A stretch of DNA of 11,429 nt, from positions 1 through 11,429 of the forward strand of contig CAADTZ010000060.1 of NCBI GenBank assembly GCA_900752015.1, given 5' to 3'. Shown one piece after another: positions 6,608 through 11,429 of the stretch (position 1 is the first letter of the stretch; the number at the start of each line of letters is the position of its first letter). Source of the DNA: an uncultured Collinsella sp. GTDB taxonomy: Bacteria; Actinomycetota; Coriobacteriia; Coriobacteriales; Coriobacteriaceae. The notes beneath the pieces are model-generated. The model made no database searches and had not been told where the DNA came from. It saw only the letters and a program-made list of their open reading frames with translations. The position numbers and the translations under genes were made by a program.

Positions 6608-7129
6608 ATGGAGACCATCGAAGCGCTCATCCACCGCCGCAGCTGCCGCAAATACAGCGATCGCCCTGTCGAGGCCGAGAAGCTCGCACGCATTATCGAA
6701 GCCGGCCAGTACGCGCCGAGCGGCATGGGACGCCAGCCGGTCACATTCGTCGCCGTCACCGACCCCGCAACCGTCGAGCGTCTCTCGCAACTCAACGCAC
6801 AAGTTATGGGCAGCGAGGGAGATCCCTTCTACGGCGCCAAGACCGTTGTGGTGGTGCTCGTCGACCGCAGCGTGCCCACGCACCTGGAAGACGGCTCGCT
6901 CGCCATGGGCAACCTGCTCAACGCAGCCTATGCGCTGGGCGTCGATTCGTGTTGGATCCACCGCGCGCACGAGGTCTTTGACTCACCCGAGGGACTGGAA
7001 CTGCTGACCAAGTGGGGTCTGCCCGCCGACGGAAGCCTGCGCGGTGTCGGTAACTGCATTCTGGGCTATGCCGAGGATACGCTTCCCGAGCCCAAACCCC
7101 GCCGCGACAACATCATCTACGTAAGGTAA
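6608..7129 (+). CDS. Nitroreductase-family flavoprotein
   Basis: A 173-residue FMN-dependent oxidoreductase of the small nitroreductase class, cytoplasmic and usually dimeric. Flavin-binding marks are RRSCRKYSDRPV (10-21), YAPSGMGRQP (35-44), the helix SLAMGNLLNAAYALGVDSCWI (97-117) and the late ILGYAE (151-156). The family reduces nitro compounds, quinones or related acceptors with NAD(P)H, and the natural substrate cannot be read from sequence. The ATG at 6608 is preferred because AGGAGG lies 4 bases upstream; the frame open to 6515 runs through the control region and reads unlike the family. The gene stands alone on this strand and converges on the membrane-protein gene, with 64 bases between the stops. 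Confidence 0.88.
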   Translation: METIEALIHRRSCRKYSDRPVEAEKLARIIEAGQYAPSGMGRQPVTFVAVTDPATVERLSQLNAQVMGSEGDPFYGAKTVVVVLVDRSVPTHLEDGSLAMGNLLNAAYALGVDSCWIHRAHEVFDSPEGLELLTKWGLPADGSLRGVGNCILGYAEDTLPEPKPRRDNIIYVR

Positions 7130-7141
7130 CCCGGGAGCGTC

Positions 7142-7187
7142 AGCGGGGGTGGCTAATTTGGGACAGGGCTATTTTAGCTACCCCGCT
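7142..7187 (+). terminator. Stem-loop after the nitroreductase, with GGGACAG in its loop
   Basis: AGCGGGGGTGGCTAA (7142-7156) pairs imperfectly with TTAGCTACCCCGCT (7174-7187), with one bulged G and one G-T pair. The loop includes GGGACAGGG (7160-7168). It lies between two convergent stop codons (7129 and 7196), where a terminator is expected. No U-tract follows on either strand, so it may instead be a short dispersed repeat. Confidence 0.45.
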
Positions 7188-7193
7188 CGCAAC

Positions 7194-7769
7194 TTATCCC
7201 GCCGATGGAGTTGTTGCCGTTTCATTTGCCTGGGCCGTTTCGGCACCGTCGCCTTGTTCGTCCTCGTCCTTTTGCGCATCGGCGATGGTGGAGGCCGCCG
7301 CGACGATGCCGCGCTGGGGCGCGACGCCTGTCTGGGTCTGCGCGCCCTCGACAACTTCTGTGCCTGCATGCGCGAGCTCGGGCGATTTAAACACTGCGTC
7401 CAAGTTAGCGCCACCGCCGGCGTAGCCAAGCGCAGCGAGTGCGATGACGATCACTGCAACGACGACCGCGATCGGAACATAACGGTGCCAACCAGCCGGA
7501 TTGAGTCCGCTGCGGCGAGCCGCCCCGCGGCTAATATAACCGAGCGTTCCGTCGTGCTTGAGCTTTGAGCCCACCACGCGTTTGCGGCCCCACAGTGAGG
7601 ACTCTGCCTGCATTGCCAAGCGGGCGCTTGCCGAAGGATAGCCGTATTTAGTGCGCTTGAACGAGCCATCAAACCCCGAGGCGCGTTTACCCCACGTCAC
7701 CGATGTCGTGCGTCGGTTGACCGGCGCGGCACTCCGCCTTCTGCGGCTCGGTTTTGAAGTCTCAGCCAT
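7194..7769 (-). CDS. Single-span membrane protein of unknown function
   Basis: A 191-residue protein not matched to a family. Residues 1-95 are strongly basic and Ser/Arg-rich (RRRRSAAPVNRR near the start). A membrane span follows at about 97-117 (RYVPIAVVVAVIVIALAALG). The rest (118-191) is low-complexity, acidic and Thr/Ala-rich and ends TTPSAG. With a basic inner face before the span, the N-terminal half should be cytoplasmic and the tail outside. The shape recalls small anchored division or envelope proteins, but no domain supports that. The start at ATG 7769 fits the promoter at 7814-7842; an in-frame ATG at 7823 would lie too close to that promoter. The gene is preceded in the same direction by the Fis-type regulator, with 84 bases between. 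Confidence 0.78.
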   Translation of the reverse strand: MAETSKPSRRRRSAAPVNRRTTSVTWGKRASGFDGSFKRTKYGYPSASARLAMQAESSLWGRKRVVGSKLKHDGTLGYISRGAARRSGLNPAGWHRYVPIAVVVAVIVIALAALGYAGGGANLDAVFKSPELAHAGTEVVEGAQTQTGVAPQRGIVAAASTIADAQKDEDEQGDGAETAQANETATTPSAG

Positions 7770-7813
7770 ATGCCCTCGCACGCCGTAACCAAATCGAAAC
7801 AATAACGCTTTGG

Positions 7814-7842
7814 ACTGTAGCACACGCGTCGCGCGCGGTCAC
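7814..7842 (-). promoter_or_regulatory. Promoter of the single-span membrane protein gene
   Basis: On the minus strand GTGACC (7842-7837), a 17-base spacer and TGC-TACAGT (extended -10, hexamer 7819-7814) form a reasonable housekeeping promoter. Transcription would begin near 7807, leaving about 38 untranslated bases before the ATG at 7769. Confidence 0.5.
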
Positions 7843-7853
7843 GGGCGCCTCGC

Positions 7854-9071
7854 TCAATGGTTATCGTCCTTCAGCAAGCGCCACAGCGTTGTACGGCTTA
7901 TGCCCAGCACCTCCGCCGCACGGGTTCGGTTGCCGTGGAGATGGTCTACAACCAGATGCGCGATATCTCGCTCGGTATCGGCCAGCGGTCGCAGGATATA
8001 CAGGTCGCTTTCGAGTGTCGGGGCGCCAAAGGTTGCGGTCTTAATCACGTCCTCTTGGGCGAGCACTTCCTCCGCCACAGCGCGGTCCACCGTGCCCGCC
8101 CCCACCAATATATACAGTCGTTCCGAGACCTCGCGGAGCTGCAGATAGTTGCGCGGCCAGCGGTAAGCATCGAGCGTCTTCGTCGCCGTGGCAGACAGCG
8201 TGGGCGCTGCCGTCCCAAATGCATCAGCGAGATATTCCAAATAGCGCGCAGCCTTCGTCGACGCGGCTCCCTGCTCGGCGATTGCCGGCGCCACGCTCAC
8301 CGCACAGGCGAAGCGCTCGGTCACAAAGGCGGCTTGATCACTTTCGCTGCCGCCCGGCATGTCATTCGCCGTCAGCACCACATGGCAGCGCGTCGCCAAC
8401 GCGGTGTCAGCCATCGTGGAAACGAGCTCGCGGAGGCGCTGGGGACCAACCGCATTCCAGCCCTCAATGCAAAGTGTCAGCCCCGTTTGGAACAGCGGCG
8501 ATTCGGAGCTTTTGAGCACATGGCGCCAACCGCGATCGGTGAGTTCATCGAGCGCGACGGAAACAAAGGGCTGATCGGCAAAAGGACCGTCCAGATAGAG
8601 GCGCTTGGCGATCTCGACCTGACCCGCTCCCAGCTCACCCTCGAGCATAAGGGGCACACCGCGCGCGTAGCTCTCGGCAACCGGTGCAGCCACCGCAGCG
8701 GCACCCTCAACGATGCCGTACGCACTCGATTCGTAGCGGGCCTCAACTTCGTCGGCGTTGAGCCACTCGATGCCCGCATGCGCCGCGGCGCCGCGCACCT
8801 CGCGGACCACGACGACCCAAAGGCCCCCGCCCTCTTTGTCGGTGGGGCGAACGGTCAGGCTCAGGCGCGTACCCGCACGCCCCATAACCAGACGCGCGCC
8901 GTCTCCTATACGGTCGAGGCGCTCAGCGACAAAAGCCGCCACATCCCGCTCGAGCGCCGCGTCATTCATGGTCGAGATCGCGACGTCCCCACGCGCATCG
9001 ATTGCCAATGCCGAGGCCCCGGCAGCAGCCAGGGCCTCGGTCAAGATGTTCAGCCTGGCATCGCTATCCAT
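7854..9071 (-). CDS. Regulator with Fis-type helix-turn-helix and eroded sigma-54-activator ATPase domain
   Basis: A 405-residue protein. Residues 1-95 form an N-terminal region resembling a sensory domain. Residues 110-325 keep the outline of a sigma-54 activator AAA domain, but the motifs are worn away: GELGAGQVE (145-153) stands where GESGTGKE is expected, so the Walker lysine is gone. LTLCIEGW (198-205) replaces the acidic Walker B, and no GAFTGA loop is present. YRWPRNYLQLREVSERLYIL (303-322) matches the conserved YPWPGNVRELRN region. Residues 362-400 are a good Fis-type DNA-binding end (NRTRAAEVLGISRTTLWRLL, 381-400). It therefore probably binds DNA and acts on ordinary promoters rather than through sigma-54. 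The ATG at 9071 has AGGGG 6 bases upstream. It lies downstream of the YeiH gene in the same direction. Confidence 0.8.
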   Translation of the reverse strand: MDSDARLNILTEALAAAGASALAIDARGDVAISTMNDAALERDVAAFVAERLDRIGDGARLVMGRAGTRLSLTVRPTDKEGGGLWVVVVREVRGAAAHAGIEWLNADEVEARYESSAYGIVEGAAAVAAPVAESYARGVPLMLEGELGAGQVEIAKRLYLDGPFADQPFVSVALDELTDRGWRHVLKSSESPLFQTGLTLCIEGWNAVGPQRLRELVSTMADTALATRCHVVLTANDMPGGSESDQAAFVTERFACAVSVAPAIAEQGAASTKAARYLEYLADAFGTAAPTLSATATKTLDAYRWPRNYLQLREVSERLYILVGAGTVDRAVAEEVLAQEDVIKTATFGAPTLESDLYILRPLADTERDIAHLVVDHLHGNRTRAAEVLGISRTTLWRLLKDDNH

Positions 9072-9121
9072 GATTTGCCCCTGTCCGCAGCGACGTGCAA
9101 CCGCCGATGGTCACACGACCG

Positions 9122-9164
9122 AGTGTTTCAAAATTGAACGATATTGCTCACCAAACACTATAGG
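9122..9164. promoter_or_regulatory. Nested dyads upstream of the Fis-type regulator
   Basis: AGTGTTT (9122-9128) and AAACACT (9153-9159) are perfect inverted arms. Inside the left one lies the near-palindrome GTTTCAAAATTGAAC (9125-9139). The site is 51-88 bases before the regulator start codon, a usual place for autoregulation. On the plus strand TTGAAC (9134-9139), 19 bases and TATAGG (9159-9164) make a possible promoter pointing into the structured region. Confidence 0.4.
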
Positions 9165-9196
9165 GCAGAAAGCGCCGTCCTGCGAGTATAGATGTT

Positions 9197-9300
9197 GCCC
9201 CGCATCGCCATCCTGGCGGGGCGATAAGAGCTCTTCGGGACTTATAAACCTGCGGACAAGCCATACCCGCAAGAGCTCCTATCGCTCCACCGCAGGCTTG
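9197..9300. other. Structured spacer: 18-bp stem with pseudoknot and competing hairpin
   Basis: No gene is seen between 9072 and 9337. The main stem joins 9218-9235 (GGGGCGATAAGAGCTCTT) with 9271-9288 (AAGAGCTCCTATCGCTCC), 16 of 18 complementary, across a 35-base loop. Loop bases CCTGCGG (9249-9255) are complementary to CCGCAGG (9290-9296), one base beyond the stem, the geometry of an H-type pseudoknot. GCCCCGC (9197-9203) can instead pair with GCGGGGC (9216-9222), sharing five bases with the main stem. It may be the leader of the regulator mRNA (minus), the 3' end of the YeiH mRNA, or a separate RNA. It matches no riboswitch or RNA class that I recognise. Confidence 0.5.
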
Positions 9301-9337
9301 CGCTCACCGGCACGCAGCACGCAAACAAGCTACTTCT

Positions 9338-10372
9338 CTACCAGATTCCCAGTACGTGTTGCATTCCCAAACTCATGCACGCAATGCCAATCCAGCAGCA
9401 AAAGCCCAATGCGATGGGCTTGCCGCCCTTTTTGACCAGCTCGACGATATCGGTATTAAAACCAATAGCCGCCATGGCCATCACAATAAAGAACTTCGAC
9501 AGCTCCTTGATGGGCGCCGTAAAGGACGCGGGAAGCTGAAACACCGTAGTGATCACGCTCGCCAGCACAAAGAACAGCACAAACATGGGAAACGCGCGTT
9601 TGAGGGAGAACGTGCTTTTGGCGTCGCCGCCGGCCTTGCGCGCCAGATGCATCTGCCAGCAAGCAAGCGCCAGCGTGATGGGAATGATGGCCAGCGTCCT
9701 GATGAGCTTGACCACCGTGGCGCTCTCGAGCACATTGGCGCCGGGATGCATGCTGTCCCAAGCGCTCGCCGCAGCCGTTACGGACGAGGTGTCGTTGATG
9801 GCGGTGCCGGCAAACAGGCCAAAGCCCTCGTTGGTCAGCCCGAGCATACCGCCGAGCGTTGGAAACACGAGCGCCGCGATAACGTTAAACAGGAAGATGA
9901 CCGAAATGGCCTGGGCAATCTCGCGATCGTCGGCATCGATGACGGGTGCGGTCGCGGCGATGGCCGAACCGCCGCAAATCGACGAACCCACACCCACAAG
10001 CGTCGCGATCTTGCCCGGCACGTTCATAACGCGGCAGAGCACAAAGGCAATGACAAGTGAGGTCGAAATCGTCGCCACGATAATCGGCAGCGACTGGGCG
10101 CCCTTGGACAGAATCTGCGAGAGGTTCATGCCAAAGCCAAGCAGGATAACCGCGTACTGCAAGACTTTTTTAGACGTATAGGTGACACCGGCAGTGAGCT
10201 GTCCGCGACGATTCTTGGGAAAGACGAGCGCCAGGACCATACCAAAAAGGATGGCAAATACCGGACCGCCGACCACCTCAATCTGTTTGCCGAGCAACGT
10301 CGCGGGGATAGCGATGATCAGGCAGAACAAGACGCCTTTCCAGCGCTCGCGTACGATATTCGTCAGTTGCAT
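9338..10372 (-). CDS. YeiH-family putative sulfate exporter
   Basis: A 344-residue polytopic inner-membrane protein of the YeiH/UPF0324 family, usually labelled putative sulfate exporter; direct proof of substrate is limited in the family. About ten hydrophobic spans are visible. Conserved motifs are LLGFGMNLSQI (77-87), GVGSSICGGSAIAATAPVI (127-145) and FAGTAINDTSSVTAAA (187-202). The length fits the family and the protein is complete. The ATG at 10372 has AAGGA 7 bases upstream. It is divergent from a GntR/FCD regulator, the common layout for a transporter and its local repressor, and precedes the Fis-type regulator by 266 bases. A link with cysE at the other end of the window, through sulfur metabolism, is only suggestive. 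Confidence 0.9.
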   Translation of the reverse strand: MQLTNIVRERWKGVLFCLIIAIPATLLGKQIEVVGGPVFAILFGMVLALVFPKNRRGQLTAGVTYTSKKVLQYAVILLGFGMNLSQILSKGAQSLPIIVATISTSLVIAFVLCRVMNVPGKIATLVGVGSSICGGSAIAATAPVIDADDREIAQAISVIFLFNVIAALVFPTLGGMLGLTNEGFGLFAGTAINDTSSVTAAASAWDSMHPGANVLESATVVKLIRTLAIIPITLALACWQMHLARKAGGDAKSTFSLKRAFPMFVLFFVLASVITTVFQLPASFTAPIKELSKFFIVMAMAAIGFNTDIVELVKKGGKPIALGFCCWIGIACMSLGMQHVLGIW

Positions 10373-10535
10373 ATGGGATTCCTTCTTTCTATTTCACGTT
10401 TGCGACGGCTTATGATACGGCAACATTGAGCACAGCCCTGCGCAAATACAGACTAAGATGCCGCAATCGTTCTTGAGCAACAGCCGAATTACCCACCGCG
10501 GAGAGCTGATTCGCGGCATAATTAACAACTGACAT
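10373..10535. promoter_or_regulatory. Divergent yeiH-like/gntR control region with direct repeats
   Basis: TTGAGCACAGCC (10426-10437) recurs as TTGAGCAACAGCC (10473-10485), 47 bases apart. A small dyad CCGCG/CGCGG (10496-10500 and 10512-10516) lies just before CATAAT (10517-10522), a possible -10 for the gntR gene. No good -35 was found. These are candidate binding sites for the adjacent GntR protein. Confidence 0.4.
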
Positions 10536-11267
10536 ATGAGTTTGATAGAACAGTTGCGAGGCGCTATGGAAGAATCGATGCACGTCGGCGAGCAGGAAAC
10601 GAGCCTACAGGACCAGTCCTACCACACCATTCGACGCAAAATCGTCTACCTGGACTACAAGCCGGGCGAAAAGCTGGGCGTCAAGCAGCTTTGCGACGAC
10701 CTGGATATGGGGCGCACCCCCGTGCGCGAGGCACTGGTGCGTCTGGCGCAAGAGGGCCTGGTGCGCACCGTGCCCCAAAGCGGCACCTATGTCTCGCCCA
10801 TCAACCTCACCCTTGCCGAGAGCGCCTGCTACATTCGCGAGCACCTGGAAAAGCAGGTGATTGTGGAGTGCTGCGCCCGTGCCACCTCAGCAGGCATCGA
10901 GCAGCTCGACCGAGCCATCGCGCTGCAGGAAAAGGCCATGGCCGAAGAGGATCGCATCGGATTCTTTTTAAGCGATAACCTCATGCACCGCATGATCTTT
11001 AGCATCGCGTGCCGCAGCACCGTGTGGTCATGGCTCGAGGAGACCAATGCCGACCTTGAGCGCTTCCGCTGGCTGCGCGCCGCCACGCAGACACTCGACA
11101 ATCAGGAGATTGTTAACGAGCACAAGCAAATCCGCCGCGCCATCGCCGGTCGCGACCCCATCGAGGCGAGCTTTTTGGTCAGTAAGCACCTGCATATGAT
11201 GTTCCGCAACCAGACCGAGGTCCTGGACCAATATCCCAAGTACTTCGAGACCAGCAAGCTCCGCTAA
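10536..11267 (+). CDS. GntR-family transcriptional regulator, FCD (FadR-like) subgroup
   Basis: A 243-residue regulator. Residues about 25-88 are the GntR winged helix (YHTIRRKIVYLDYKPGEKL, then MGRTPVREALVRLAQEGLV, then the wing VPQSGTYVSP). Residues about 93-225 are the all-helical FCD ligand domain. D147, H151, H196 and H218 fall where FCD proteins hold a metal that helps bind a small organic acid. The family usually represses a neighbouring transport or catabolic gene until its ligand appears, and here the divergent YeiH-like transporter is the obvious target. The start is uncertain: ATG 10536 has no clear ribosome site and lies close to the possible -10, while ATG 10566 has GAGG 4 bases upstream and would give 233 residues. 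DNA-binding and ligand domains are complete with either start. Confidence 0.9.
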   Translation: MSLIEQLRGAMEESMHVGEQETSLQDQSYHTIRRKIVYLDYKPGEKLGVKQLCDDLDMGRTPVREALVRLAQEGLVRTVPQSGTYVSPINLTLAESACYIREHLEKQVIVECCARATSAGIEQLDRAIALQEKAMAEEDRIGFFLSDNLMHRMIFSIACRSTVWSWLEETNADLERFRWLRAATQTLDNQEIVNEHKQIRRAIAGRDPIEASFLVSKHLHMMFRNQTEVLDQYPKYFETSKLR

Positions 11268-11288
11268 CCTGCCAAAACCACCACATAG

Positions 11289-11297
11289 GGGACAGGG
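11289..11297 (+). repeat. GGGACAG motif after gntR
   Basis: GGGACAGGG lies 22 bases after the gntR stop codon. It is the third such motif close behind a stop codon in this window, after those at 1812-1822 (minus) and 7160-7168, all in gene orientation. Confidence 0.35.
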
Positions 11298-11308
11298 TTT
11301 CTCCGCAC

Positions 11309-11330
11309 AAAAAGGCCCGGCTCCGTCTGA
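11309..11330 (+). terminator. Probable 5' half of the gntR terminator, interrupted by the IS
   Basis: AAAAAGGCCCGGCTCCGTC looks like the A-tract and first arm of a rho-independent terminator, about 40 bases after the gntR stop. The expected second arm (GAGCCGGGCC with T-tract) is absent, and the IS end begins at 11331, in what would be the loop. The structure must be inferred because the other IS flank is not in the window. Confidence 0.45.
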
Positions 11331-11336
11331 TGAACT

Positions 11337-11370
11337 GCCTCCCATTTCTTGGACATGAGAAATGGGAGGC
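11337..11370 (+). promoter_or_regulatory. Hairpin that buries the transposase ribosome site, second copy
   Basis: The same perfect 13-bp stem and 8-base loop as at 59-92. GGGAGG at 11364-11369 is in the 3' arm, 8 bases before the ATG at 11378. Confidence 0.7.
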
Positions 11371-11377
11371 TTTCTTT

Positions 11378-11429
11378 ATGCGCGTTGATTTGAGGGTGAA
11401 GCATGATATCGAGGCCAGGAAGGCGGCCA
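11378..11429 (+). CDS. IS3-family transposase OrfA, N-terminal 17 residues only, second copy
   Basis: The frame begins at ATG 11378 and reads MRVDLRVKHDIEARKAA before the window ends. It has the same GGGAGG ribosome site and spacing as the left copy. The gene is cut by the window edge. Confidence 0.65.
   Translation, partial: MRVDLRVKHDIEARKAA

Larger units (their letters stand above)
11331..11429 (+). mobile_element. Left end of an IS3-family (IS150-like) insertion sequence, second copy, partial
   Basis: This is the inverted partner of 1-98, beginning TGAACTGCCTCCCATTTC and reading off the right edge. Only one of the 98 shared bases differs, changing transposase residue 11 from V to I. Near identity implies recent copying of one element at two sites, or two nearly identical genomic copies. 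No target duplication can be judged. Confidence 0.8.

Noticed and set aside
7857..9137. Plus-strand open frame of 426 codons opposite the Fis-type regulator
   Set aside because: The minus-strand frame has a recognisable Fis domain and a good ribosome site; this one has neither.
9218..9288. Simple terminator of the YeiH-like gene
   Set aside because: The stem is long enough, but no U-tract follows on either strand. The loop-to-flank pairing and the competing hairpin point to something more complex.
1..11429. Composite transposon carrying the 11.2 kb as cargo
   Set aside because: The cargo looks like ordinary chromosomal genes (dedA, cysE, exporter, regulators). The IS copies present their left ends inward at what look like separate terminator sites. 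No evidence of joint movement is visible.

Overview
The window reads as chromosomal DNA from a GC-rich Gram-positive anaerobe. Strong AGGAGG-type ribosome sites, the codon use and the protein styles are most like a gut Coriobacteriia member such as Collinsella. This taxonomic guess is inference from recognition, not from a database search. No rRNA, tRNA, CRISPR array or phage gene was seen.

Edges: both ends are the same 98-bp left end of an IS3-family (IS150-like) insertion sequence, in inverted orientation with one mismatch. Each transposase gene starts inside the window and reads outward off it (1-98 on minus, 11331-11429 on plus). Each IS end sits directly after what looks like the 5' half of a terminator hairpin. 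The terminal position of both repeats suggests that the window is a complete short-read contig broken at a repeated element.

Left block (99-1832): a DedA membrane protein (minus) and serine acetyltransferase cysE (plus) are divergent. cysE ends at a strong bidirectional terminator, shared with the ABC operon that converges on it.

Central block (1832-6317, all minus): a 96-residue orphan protein, a MarR-type regulator that appears to have lost its 5' end, and two ABC half-transporters that form a classic heterodimeric exporter with one degenerate ATP site. MarR and the first ABC gene overlap by 13 bases. The two ABC genes are separated by one base and look translationally coupled.

Middle (6318-7853): a divergent regulatory gap with four GATAAA/TTTATC motifs leads to a small nitroreductase (plus). 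It is followed convergently by a single-span membrane protein of unknown function (minus), which has a reasonable promoter.

Right block (7854-11267): a regulator with a Fis-type DNA-binding end and an eroded sigma-54-activator ATPase core (minus). Upstream of it lies a 266-bp spacer with a predicted 18-bp stem, a loop-to-flank pseudoknot and a competing hairpin. Then come a YeiH-family transporter (minus) and a divergent GntR/FCD regulator (plus). The arrangement suggests that the GntR protein, and perhaps the Fis-type protein, control the transporter. The most interesting signals are the structured spacer at 9197-9300, the apparent targeting of terminator loops by the IS, the truncated MarR gene under a GC hairpin, and a GGGACAG motif just behind three stop codons.
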